Assembly: GCF_013177735.1 (NCBI RefSeq)
Contig: NZ_WOEZ01000185.1
Coordinates: 62,001 to 126,000 of the forward strand
DNA from: Paraburkholderia elongata
GTDB lineage: Bacteria; Pseudomonadota; Gammaproteobacteria; Burkholderiales; Burkholderiaceae
Length of the DNA: 64,000 nucleotides
Direction: 5' to 3'
This document shows positions 44,465 through 51,523 of the stretch, piece after piece (within the stretch, counting starts at the first letter, position 1; every line of letters begins with the position of its first letter). Made by a program: the position numbers and the translations under genes. A model generated the notes under the pieces. It ran no database searches and was not told the DNA's origin. It saw only the letters and a program-made list of their open reading frames with translations.

Positions 44465-44583
44465 TTACGAGTGTTTCGACAGCGTCTTATTGTACCGCGT
44501 TTACCCTAGTTTGCTCTTGTTTTCGTGGTGCCACGGTGCCAAAATCGGTGCCGCCAACGTCATGGCACCACGGAGCGGACACA
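44465..44583. promoter_or_regulatory. rnr/integrase divergent region, likely contains the left prophage junction
   Basis: Between the start of rnr and the integrase start. GTGGTGCCA at 44525-44533 and TGGCACCAC at 44563-44571 are perfect inverted 9-mers, with two more GGTGCC copies at 44535 and 44547 between them. Such repeats fit integrase arm or regulator sites. The attachment core itself cannot be named because the other prophage end is outside the window. Confidence 0.45.
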
Positions 44584-45675
44584 ATGGGCGCAATCACGCC
44601 ACGAACGAACAAGGACGGTAGCACATCCTACAAGGCCCAGGTGCGGATCCGCAAGGATGGCAAGGTGCTGCACCAGGAAACCAAGACCTTTGCCCGCAGG
44701 CAGGCTGCCGTCGCCTGGGTGAAGAAACTGGAAACCGAACTAGCCGATCCGGCAGGGCTGAAAAAGGCGCTGGCCGAAGACCCGCCACTGAAAGACGTGA
44801 TCGACCGGGCGCGGAAAGAGACCAAGCGGGCTATGAGCAAGTCGAAAATCAATGTGCTGAAAATGATTGAGGCACACGATTTCGCCATGAAGCGCTGTTC
44901 GCAGATTGACAGTGCGGCGCTCGTCGGATTCGTTGGCGGCCTCGGTGTTTCCCCGTCCACCGCAGACAATTACTTTTCGCATCTGGCATCCATCCTTAAA
45001 ATCGCCAGGCCAGCATGGGGATTCCCGATTGACGAACAGGCAGTTAATGACGCCCGGGTGGTAATGAAGCGCCTCGGCACGATTGCCCGCTCAAATAAAC
45101 GCGATAGACGCCCCACCGTCGATGAAATGAACCGGCTGATGGATTATTTCAGCAAGTCGAAAAGCACGCGCGGCGATACGCTGCCAATGACGTCGATCTG
45201 TTTAATGACGATTTTCTCGCTGCGCCGCTCCATCGAGATATGCAATATCACATGGAATGACCTTGACATCGACGGATGCCGGGTCATGGTGCGCGACCTT
45301 AAACATCCTGAAGAAAAGGCGGGAAATGATACGTGGTGTTATCTGACACCCGAAGCCTTGCGGGTGATTCTGGCCCAGCCGAAAGTGACCGGGCAACCGC
45401 GCATATTCCCGCACGTGCCCAAGTCGACCAGCGATGCATTCGCCAGTGCGACGCTCGCGCTCGGCATTGAAGACTTGACGCTCAACGATCTGCGGCACGA
45501 GGGCGCGAGCCGTCTGTCGGAGATGGGCTGGACTGTTCAGCGCGTTGCGTCCGTTTCTGGACACCGTAGCTGGAACACCCTGAAGCGGTACACGCACGTC
45601 CGAGAGGTTGGCGACAAATGGGCTGGCTGGGAATGGTTGGACCGCATAGCACCTCAGACCACGCCCGCCAGTTGA
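44584..45675 (+). CDS. int: Phage tyrosine integrase
   Basis: A 363-residue tyrosine recombinase. An AP2-like arm-binding N-terminus (TSYKAQVRIRKDGKVLHQET), a core-binding domain (residues 80-170), and the catalytic domain with Arg in FSLRRSIEICNITWNDLDID, HxxR in LTLNDLRHEGASRLSEMGW, and the nucleophile Tyr in SGHRSWNTLKRYTHVREVGD. Start 44584 follows CGGAGCGGAC. It marks the left end of the prophage; its 3' end overlaps the convergent PrtN-like gene by 22 bases. Confidence 0.93.
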   Translation: MGAITPRTNKDGSTSYKAQVRIRKDGKVLHQETKTFARRQAAVAWVKKLETELADPAGLKKALAEDPPLKDVIDRARKETKRAMSKSKINVLKMIEAHDFAMKRCSQIDSAALVGFVGGLGVSPSTADNYFSHLASILKIARPAWGFPIDEQAVNDARVVMKRLGTIARSNKRDRRPTVDEMNRLMDYFSKSKSTRGDTLPMTSICLMTIFSLRRSIEICNITWNDLDIDGCRVMVRDLKHPEEKAGNDTWCYLTPEALRVILAQPKVTGQPRIFPHVPKSTSDAFASATLALGIEDLTLNDLRHEGASRLSEMGWTVQRVASVSGHRSWNTLKRYTHVREVGDKWAGWEWLDRIAPQTTPAS

Positions 45676-45920
45676 TCGCATTCCTTCTTCGCTGCCGCCC
45701 GGGCCGCGTCGATGTAGTCGGCCAGGTCCTGCACATAGACGCCCTTGGCCGCCTTCTGGCTTTTCTCGCTCCGGACCAGCGGCAACGCGATTTCGCCGGT
45801 TGCGATCTTGCGTAGCAGCTTGTCCAGTTCGAGATGTGCGAAGTACTCCCGACGCACCTCTTCGATTGGGATCACAGCTCGAGCGCCAAACTGCGCCATC
45901 AAAAGAAACACGGTATTCAT
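45654..45920 (-). CDS. PrtN-family (pyocin activator) protein
   Basis: An 88-residue DNA-binding protein matching P. aeruginosa PrtN: MNTVFLLMAQFGARAVIPIE and the end GVYVQDLADYIDAARAAAKK. PrtN activates pyocin genes. In prophages a relative beside int is common, and by position it may act as recombination directionality factor (inference). Last gene of the leftward set. Confidence 0.8.
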   Translation of the reverse strand: MNTVFLLMAQFGARAVIPIEEVRREYFAHLELDKLLRKIATGEIALPLVRSEKSQKAAKGVYVQDLADYIDAARAAAKKECDQLAGVV

Positions 45921-45979
45921 TCCCTACCTCCCAAGCCATTCCCGTCGAGTGACGGCCAAGATTCGTTGTGCTGCGTCGA

Positions 45980-47176
45980 TCATGCGCCCTTCACACACAA
46001 AACCTGTTTTAGGACGGCAACCACTTCAACGAGATCGGTCTGGTTTGCCATGACTTCATCAATGTTCTTGTACGCACCAGGAATCTCATCAAGCACCGAA
46101 TCATCCTTAAGACACTCGACGCCATCCGTTTGCGCCTGAAGGTCGGCCACCGTGAAGCGCTTGCGAGCTGCAGTTCGGCTCATCCGTCGCCCGGCACCAT
46201 GCGAGCATGAGCAGTAGGATTGAAGTTCGCCCTTCCCTCGCACGATATAACTGCGTTGCCCCATTGAGCCGGGGATAATCCCCAGATCGCCCTCACGCGC
46301 CCGAATGGCCCCCTTCCGCGTGATCCACAGATTCCGCCCGAAGTGATTCTCCCGGGCGACATAGTTGTGATGACACTGGATCGCCTCCTGAGTCACCGTG
46401 AAATCTATGGAAATGTGTCGGCGTAATGCAGCAATGGTGCGCTCCATCATGACCCGGCGATTCTCCAGGGCGTACTCTTGCGCCCACTCGACGGCTGCCA
46501 TGTAGTCGTTGAAGTCCTCGGTGTCTTCAGGCAGGTAGGCCAGATCGACGTCGGGCAGGTTGATAAACCAGCCCTTCATAGCCTTCTTGGCGCGTTCGAT
46601 GAAGTACGAGCCGATCATGTTTCCGATGCCGCGTGAACCGCTGTGGAGCATCACCCACACGTTTTGATCAGCATCGAGACATACTTCGATGAAGTGATTG
46701 CCTGAGCCAAGCGAACCCAGTTGCTTCCATGCCTTTGTCGTCAGGCTCTTGCCGATCCCCGGATGCTTCTCGCCGATCATCTTGAGGCGCATCAGGAATG
46801 ACGGGTCAACATCAGGCATATCCTGGTCGCGTTGATGCGCTCCACCGGCGCCCAGCGGTATGTCTCGCTCTATCTGGCTGCGGATCGCCTTCAGGTCGTC
46901 AGGCAGATCGCTTGCCTTCAGAGACAGTCGCACTGCGACCATGCCACATCCCAGGTCGACCCCAACCGTTGCCGGAATTACAGCCTTGTCGGTGGCGATC
47001 ACGGACCCGATAGTTGAGCCTCGGCCTGAATGCACATCCGGCATCAGTGCGACTCCGTTCGCCGCAATGAACGGCAGGCGCGCAAGATTCTTTGCCTGTT
47101 GCAATGCCTCCGGTTCGATATCATCCGTCCAAATCTTGATCGGCCGCGCGCCCTCTTCGTTGATGACCTTCTTCAT
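45980..47176 (-). CDS. rtcB: RtcB-family RNA 3'-phosphate ligase
   Basis: A 398-residue RNA ligase that joins 2',3'-cyclic phosphate (or 3'-phosphate) ends to 5'-OH ends with GTP and Mn. Metal-site motifs: MPDVHSGRGSTIGSV (46-60), VGVDLGCGMVAV with Cys77, LGSLGSGNHFIEV (153-165), MLHSGSRGIG (177-185), and the guanylylated His326 in YCSCSHGAGRRMSR. All key residues appear present. The start overlaps the stop of the upstream small gene by 4 bases. It lies inside a prophage operon, which is unusual; a role in mending RNA cut by host defence nucleases is inferred. Confidence 0.93.
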   Translation of the reverse strand: MKKVINEEGARPIKIWTDDIEPEALQQAKNLARLPFIAANGVALMPDVHSGRGSTIGSVIATDKAVIPATVGVDLGCGMVAVRLSLKASDLPDDLKAIRSQIERDIPLGAGGAHQRDQDMPDVDPSFLMRLKMIGEKHPGIGKSLTTKAWKQLGSLGSGNHFIEVCLDADQNVWVMLHSGSRGIGNMIGSYFIERAKKAMKGWFINLPDVDLAYLPEDTEDFNDYMAAVEWAQEYALENRRVMMERTIAALRRHISIDFTVTQEAIQCHHNYVARENHFGRNLWITRKGAIRAREGDLGIIPGSMGQRSYIVRGKGELQSYCSCSHGAGRRMSRTAARKRFTVADLQAQTDGVECLKDDSVLDEIPGAYKNIDEVMANQTDLVEVVAVLKQVLCVKGA

Positions 47177-47346
47177 CGTTGCTCCTCAGTTGTTTGTTCC
47201 GCAAACCACAGCACCGCCCTAAGTTCATCCACCGAGAAAACTCCATCCATCACCACTAGGTCAGCGCGCCAATCAGGTACGCCGTCGAGCATCTGGATGT
47301 TGCCGCCGCAGTCGCGGAGAATTTGTTTGGCTTGGTCGTGGGTCAT
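47173..47346 (-). CDS. Small phage protein
   Basis: A 57-residue acidic protein, MTHDQAKQILRDCGGNIQML then DGVPDWRADLVVMDGVFSVD. Overlaps rtcB (ATGA) and the gene upstream (4 bases), so it is translationally coupled to both. Family not recognised; its fixed place before rtcB may mean a linked role. Confidence 0.6.
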   Translation of the reverse strand: MTHDQAKQILRDCGGNIQMLDGVPDWRADLVVMDGVFSVDELRAVLWFAEQTTEEQR

Positions 47347-47771
47347 TTTGGTTCCTTGATCAAATTCGCCTCGACCCACTGGCGCATGCGCACCCAGCGC
47401 TGCTCCGGAGTGTCATATTCGATATGACCAAGGGCGGCATTCCAGTGATAGTCGTTCTCGTCATTCTCGAACACGATTTCTGCCGCAAGAGCGGGCGCTA
47501 TGTTGAAAGCCGCCCCAACGGCGTCACGGTCTTCCGGGTCAAGCTTCGCCATATCCACGCCGCGCGCATGCCCCAGGACGCCGATCGTGCAGAACTCACC
47601 TTCGGCGGTCTGCAGTTCGTCAGCAATTAGGCGCTTTTCCGGCATCGCATCGAGTGCCGCGGCGAGGTCCCGGAAAAATGCCTGCCCGCGCTTGCCTCTA
47701 ATGGCTGACTTGACCGCGCCGCGCCACAACTCCACGCCTTCGTAATCGTCGCTATATCCGCTTCTGCTCAT
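47343..47771 (-). CDS. Phage hypothetical protein
   Basis: A 142-residue acidic protein. Starts MSRSGYSDDYEGVELWRGAV and contains a KRGQAFFRDLAAALDAMPEK helix pair. Related proteins of this size occur in other temperate phages as conserved hypotheticals (from memory). Part of the overlapping leftward operon. Confidence 0.7.
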   Translation of the reverse strand: MSRSGYSDDYEGVELWRGAVKSAIRGKRGQAFFRDLAAALDAMPEKRLIADELQTAEGEFCTIGVLGHARGVDMAKLDPEDRDAVGAAFNIAPALAAEIVFENDENDYHWNAALGHIEYDTPEQRWVRMRQWVEANLIKEPK

Positions 47772-48004
47772 TTCTCATCCTTATATCGCTCACTGCGCTG
47801 CCTGGCCCGCTCGACCAACTTCATGAAATGACGCATTCGTAGCAACGTTCCGACAGCCTTCTGATAATCACCCCACGAGCCGACCATGAAGCGATACCCT
47901 CCGCAGCGCGGGCCGAACTTTGCAATGGCGATAGACAGTTGGGCTTCGGCCTGCTGAAGGTGCTGCTCGACTTCGCTCAGGACTTCTGCGTCGGTCTGGC
48001 GCAT
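47768..48004 (-). CDS. Small phage protein, helical
   Basis: A 78-residue protein with two amphipathic helices (DAEVLSEVEQHLQQAEAQLS and LRMRHFMKLVERARQRSERY). Basic C-terminus. Function unknown. Overlaps neighbours by 4 and 1 bases. Confidence 0.6.
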   Translation of the reverse strand: MRQTDAEVLSEVEQHLQQAEAQLSIAIAKFGPRCGGYRFMVGSWGDYQKAVGTLLRMRHFMKLVERARQRSERYKDEK

Positions 48005-48231
48005 TAACCCTCCCTATCACCCAAAGCACCCCTAGCCCGCCCCTTCGCCCACCCCTCAAACTCGCCCGGGTCGTCCCATTCCGCCGTATCGGCGTTGGCG
48101 ATTTCGCGGAGGGTTTGCTCTAGCAGGGTGATGCGGGCATCCTTCGCTTCGGTGAAATCCAGAATCGCATGACGATCGGCGGGAGTGATTTCGCGATTAG
48201 CATCGCGGATAAGTTCAATCAGATCACTCAC
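48004..48231 (-). CDS. Small phage protein
   Basis: A 75-residue acidic helical protein starting at a GTG (48231) that overlaps the previous stop in GTGA. Contains ITPADRHAILDFTEAKDARI, then LLEQTLREIANADTAEWDDP. Function unknown. Confidence 0.55.
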   Translation of the reverse strand: MSDLIELIRDANREITPADRHAILDFTEAKDARITLLEQTLREIANADTAEWDDPGEFEGWAKGRARGALGDREG

Positions 48232-48524
48232 TTTGCATCTCCATTGACAAGGCCCCGAATAGCGTTCTCGCAGTCCTGAACTGCCACGTTGTAGGCGATG
48301 TCATCGGCAGAGTCGGTCGGATCGACAAGGCGCTCCGCGTGAACCGCCTCCCGACTTTCCTCCAGCGCGGCGCGGCGGGATGCTTGCCACGCTTCACTCG
48401 CTGCCATGCGCGCCATGCGAAAGACGCTCGCGCCTTCGTCATCATCCTTGGCGGCCTCAGACAAAACGCGATACCACGCGGTGCTTTTGATGTGCGCTTC
48501 GATCTGTTCATCGGTCATGGTCAT
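48228..48524 (-). CDS. Small phage protein
   Basis: A 98-residue acidic protein, MTMTDEQIEAHIKSTAWYRV and a helix SVFRMARMAASEAWQASRRA. Overlaps both neighbours by 4 bases. Function unknown. Confidence 0.6.
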   Translation of the reverse strand: MTMTDEQIEAHIKSTAWYRVLSEAAKDDDEGASVFRMARMAASEAWQASRRAALEESREAVHAERLVDPTDSADDIAYNVAVQDCENAIRGLVNGDAK

Positions 48525-48742
48525 GCTCCGTAATATTTAAGCGAGTCATTCCATCGCGCCCAACGGTCGTGACAGGCCGGACACACCGCGCGATAACCGC
48601 CTTCGCTGCAACCATCCGCAACCGGGCCGCAGTAGTACGGCACGCAATGCAACCAGTCCCCGATAGCGGGACACATGGCGCACTCAATGGCCATTGGCGG
48701 CGTCATGTTGTGGATGTGAATCAGGCCGCGGTCATCGCTCAT
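48521..48742 (-). CDS. Small phage protein with cysteine pairs
   Basis: A 73-residue protein. Cysteines and histidines (IECAMCPAIGDWLHCVPYYC, then YRAVCPACHDRW) suggest a small zinc-binding fold resembling HNH/zinc-finger knuckles, but no nuclease His-Asn-His set is complete. Function unknown. Confidence 0.6.
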   Translation of the reverse strand: MSDDRGLIHIHNMTPPMAIECAMCPAIGDWLHCVPYYCGPVADGCSEGGYRAVCPACHDRWARWNDSLKYYGA

Positions 48743-48751
48743 GCTTAATCT

Positions 48752-48781
48752 CAAAAAAGAACCGGCCCGTACTGGCCGGCA
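48752..48781 (-). terminator. Terminator after the SPFH gene
   Basis: On the minus strand GCCGGCCAGTACGGGCCGG then TTCTTTTTT, 33 bases after the SPFH stop. It may limit expression of the genes beyond it, or be bypassed by antitermination. Confidence 0.7.
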
Positions 48782-48813
48782 TAAACGCCGCGCGGAGGGC
48801 CGCACGATCGGGG

Positions 48814-49650
48814 TTACTTGCTACCGAGTTGAATCATCGGCATAGCGCCGCCCATCATGTAGGTCGGATAATGCCCATCCCATCGTTCCACCTTCATTTT
48901 CTCGATCAGCGCCGGGTTGGCTTCGAGTGACTTGCCCATCAGTTCGTTGGCCTTCGCGTTGTTCTCGGCAACCCTTAGCGCGGCTTCGGACTCGACCACG
49001 CGTTTCTGCGCTTCCCACTTCGTCTGCACGATTTCGTTTTCGACGCGCAACGCGTTCTGCTGGGCGGTAATCTTTGCCTCGATCGCATCGTTGAACTGTT
49101 TGCTGAACTGGAAGTTCACGATGTTCACTGCGCTCACGTTCACGCCGATATTCTTGAAGCGTGTCAGCAATGATTCACGCACCTCCTGACTCACCTGGTC
49201 GCGCTTCTGGATCAGGTCGGTCGCCTCGTATCGGGCTGCAACGGCTTTCACAATATCGTGTACCGCAGGGTCCATGACTTGCGTCCACGGATCGCCGCCG
49301 AGGTTGGAATAGATGCCGACTGCCGCGGTGGGGAGAATGTTGAAGTTCACCGACACCTTCATGTCCACTTGCTGAAGGTCTTTGGATGATCCCGCGACGT
49401 CGGATTCGGCCTTGTACACGCCGATGTAGACGTTGTGCATCGACTGCGAGATCGGCATGCGGAAGTGAATGCCGGGGTCATAGACCGATGCAGTTGGAGC
49501 ACCGAACGTTGTCATCACGCCCACATTGCCCGCTGGCACGGAAGCGAACGGCCAAAGGATGAAAAGCGCGATCAGCAATATAACGGCGCCGACTGCACCG
49601 ACGATGATCTTGATACTTCCTTGCGGGACTTCTCTGGTTGCGGTAACCAT
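48814..49650 (-). CDS. Phage-encoded SPFH (prohibitin/HflC-like) membrane protein
   Basis: A 278-residue protein. One N-terminal transmembrane helix (KIIVGAVGAVILLIALFILW, residues 14-33), then an SPFH domain (VPAGNVGVMTTFGAPTASVY, DPGIHFRMP, residues 38-200) and a coiled-coil rich in Ala/Glu (ENEIVQTKWEAQKRVVESEA). Similar in size to HflC and prohibitins. In E. coli HflKC holds FtsH and affects lambda CII stability; a phage copy could alter FtsH control or the membrane (inference). A terminator follows. Confidence 0.87.
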   Translation of the reverse strand: MVTATREVPQGSIKIIVGAVGAVILLIALFILWPFASVPAGNVGVMTTFGAPTASVYDPGIHFRMPISQSMHNVYIGVYKAESDVAGSSKDLQQVDMKVSVNFNILPTAAVGIYSNLGGDPWTQVMDPAVHDIVKAVAARYEATDLIQKRDQVSQEVRESLLTRFKNIGVNVSAVNIVNFQFSKQFNDAIEAKITAQQNALRVENEIVQTKWEAQKRVVESEAALRVAENNAKANELMGKSLEANPALIEKMKVERWDGHYPTYMMGGAMPMIQLGSK

Positions 49651-49757
49651 ACTATTTTCCTTCTGTGGTTGAAAAAATTAGAGGCTCCCACACCACCCAG
49701 CCTAGAGATCAACGCCAAAGGCTTCATCTATTCGGATGGGCGGGAGCCGGGAAGGGG
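49651..49757 (-). promoter_or_regulatory. Leader ahead of the SPFH gene with long-range stem
   Basis: GGCTCCC (49683-49689) and GGGAGCC (49742-49748) can form a closing stem around about 50 bases. This 107-base gap is exceptional in an operon of overlapping genes, so it may hold a promoter or an RNA control element. Confidence 0.35.
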
Positions 49758-50453
49758 TTAGGCGGCTTCAGCGAACGTCATGCGCCTGTACACACCGCGC
49801 GTGCGCTCAATATCGCCACCGCAGTATTTCGCCACCTCAGCGATACGTCCGGCCTTCACGAAATCCCACACAAGGGAGCCGTCAATTTCCTCGCCGATCT
49901 CCGAGCCCTTCTGCTGCAATCCCATCGCTCCGACCAACTTGTCGAGTTTGACCGGGTTTTTAACGCCGCCCCAACGCGCCATCGTGTCAAATACCTTGGC
50001 GTCGTCCCATGGCTTGGCAGAGAACGGGATGAATGGCGTAGGCTTCACGCCCAACATGACCGCGCGTTGAAACAGGAAACGAAAGTCGAACTCCACGATG
50101 TTGTGACCGATGAACAGCGGACGGTCGCCAAGATTGACCGAGCATCGTTCATGGATCGCGTCAAATGCCTCGCGCAGCATGTCGGCTTCTCGGTCGACCC
50201 ACTCAGGCGACCAGATCATCAAGGGCTCCTCGCCGTTGAATGCGAGCCCGATGACGGCAACGTGACCAAGTGCGCCGTCAAAGCTCGTCTTGCGCCACGC
50301 CTCTTCGACCGCAGCAGGCTTCTTCTCGGCCTCCCACGTGGCGATGGATTCCGCCTTGGTGATGTTGCCGGGGCAACTAACGCCCTTTGCGATCTGTTCA
50401 CGGACGCCAGACAACTGGCTCGGGCAGGTTTCAATATCAAGATAAATTTCCAT
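49758..50453 (-). CDS. Phage 3'-5' exonuclease (DnaQ/PolB-type fold)
   Basis: A 231-residue nuclease. Exo I is MEIYLDIET (Asp6, Glu8); Exo II is PLFIGHNIVEFDFRFLFQRA; Exo III is AKYCGGDIERTRGVYRRM. These supply the metal-binding acidic residues of the DEDD superfamily. It lies directly after the Sak4-like ATPase gene, so it probably belongs to the phage recombination module. The ATG at 50453 is chosen for the family start. Confidence 0.85.
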   Translation of the reverse strand: MEIYLDIETCPSQLSGVREQIAKGVSCPGNITKAESIATWEAEKKPAAVEEAWRKTSFDGALGHVAVIGLAFNGEEPLMIWSPEWVDREADMLREAFDAIHERCSVNLGDRPLFIGHNIVEFDFRFLFQRAVMLGVKPTPFIPFSAKPWDDAKVFDTMARWGGVKNPVKLDKLVGAMGLQQKGSEIGEEIDGSLVWDFVKAGRIAEVAKYCGGDIERTRGVYRRMTFAEAA

Positions 50454-50460
50454 GGTTTCC

Positions 50461-51393
50461 TCAGTAGGGAATATCTTCGTCTTCGAATTCGGGTTGCGGC
50501 TGCTCAAGTTGCTTCTTGCGCTTGTCTTTAGCCGCAACAAAGGCGTCCTCGGATAGCTTGTCTTTGCGCTCGCGTGCCAACTTCACGGCGGCCTTATATT
50601 CGGCGACCAGTGATTCCATGTCGGCGGCACTTTCAATCGCGGCCTGCCAGTCGGCCAACTCCTGAGCGGTCACTCCTTCTGGGGCGGGTTCGGCTCCGCT
50701 CTCCAGCCACTCGCGCAGCATCACGCCGGTTGCTTCGCTGATCTTGAACGGATCGCGGTCCATGAACAGACCAGTGCGATCCTTCGACGTTTGCACAAAG
50801 TGCGTGTCATGCACCACATCGAGAACAACCGTCATTTCGTACTCGAAGCCGTCGCGCTGCTCTGCCTTCATGCCGAGCTTCACGACCTGTTTCTTGCCGT
50901 TCTGCCCTTCTGTCTGCGCCGTTTCGGTCTTACTGCGCATCGTGATAATCACGTGCATGGGAGATCGCTGGATAGCGTCGATGAATGCCCGATGGCGAGG
51001 CGTGATATCGCTCCATGCGGACCATGAATTTCCCTTGTATCGGGCCTTGGCGATCTCGTCGACCAACTCCAGACACCCGCCGACACCGGACCATTCATGC
51101 GTGGTGGAATCGATAATCAGAACGTCATACCCACCTTGCTCGGCTTCACGCATCGCCTTGATGAAGTTCTCCGGCGCGTACGGCGGATCAAGGTCTTGCG
51201 AGTCGAACTCGACGTCATACTTGCGGTTGTCCGCGTACAGCGACGCCGAACCCTTTTCGGTGTCAATCACCGCGATCTTTCCGCCCAATCCTTTGGCTAT
51301 CAGCAGTGCTCCAAGGGTCTTGCCAGATCCGCTCGGGCCGGTTATGCCGAGGCGAAGTTTCGATTTTTTGCGTACCGCTTTCGTGAATGCCAT
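50461..51393 (-). CDS. Sak4-like RecA-fold ATPase with SSB-type tail
   Basis: A 310-residue AAA/RecA-core ATPase. Walker A is ITGPSGSGKTLGALL (residues 17-31) and Walker B is YDVLIIDSTTHEWSG. The DNA loop region and KTETAQTEGQNGKKQVVKLG follow. Such Sak4 proteins promote single-strand annealing with phage or host SSB. The C-terminus is Gln/Glu-rich and ends PEFEDEDIPY, nearly the acidic tip of bacterial SSB. Start 51393 follows AAGGAGAATC. Next to the exonuclease. Confidence 0.85.
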   Translation of the reverse strand: MAFTKAVRKKSKLRLGITGPSGSGKTLGALLIAKGLGGKIAVIDTEKGSASLYADNRKYDVEFDSQDLDPPYAPENFIKAMREAEQGGYDVLIIDSTTHEWSGVGGCLELVDEIAKARYKGNSWSAWSDITPRHRAFIDAIQRSPMHVIITMRSKTETAQTEGQNGKKQVVKLGMKAEQRDGFEYEMTVVLDVVHDTHFVQTSKDRTGLFMDRDPFKISEATGVMLREWLESGAEPAPEGVTAQELADWQAAIESAADMESLVAEYKAAVKLARERKDKLSEDAFVAAKDKRKKQLEQPQPEFEDEDIPY

Positions 51394-51523
51394 TTTGATT
51401 CTCCTTGCTGGGCGCACTGGCTATCCCTTGCTGCGTCCCAAACATTGGTTGATGTGTCTCGTACCACTCCATAGCCTCTAGGGCTTCCTGCATTTCCCAT
51501 CCGGGACCATCGTCGTCAGTCAC
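51263..51523 (-). CDS. Small overlapping phage frame
   Basis: An 86-residue frame starting 4 bases inside the previous stop (51520/51523), as its neighbours do. It begins MTDDDGPGWEMQEALEAMEW and then overlaps the start of the ATPase gene by 131 bases in another frame. The first 40 residues look protein-like; the overlapping tail is basic and low in information. Probably translated, function unknown. Confidence 0.4.
   Translation of the reverse strand: MTDDDGPGWEMQEALEAMEWYETHQPMFGTQQGIASAPSKENQNGIHESGTQKIETSPRHNRPERIWQDPWSTADSQRIGRKDRGD

Noticed and set aside
44465..44583. tRNA gene as the prophage attachment site
   Set aside because: No tRNA arm structure or T-loop is present between rnr and int, and the other prophage end is not in the window.
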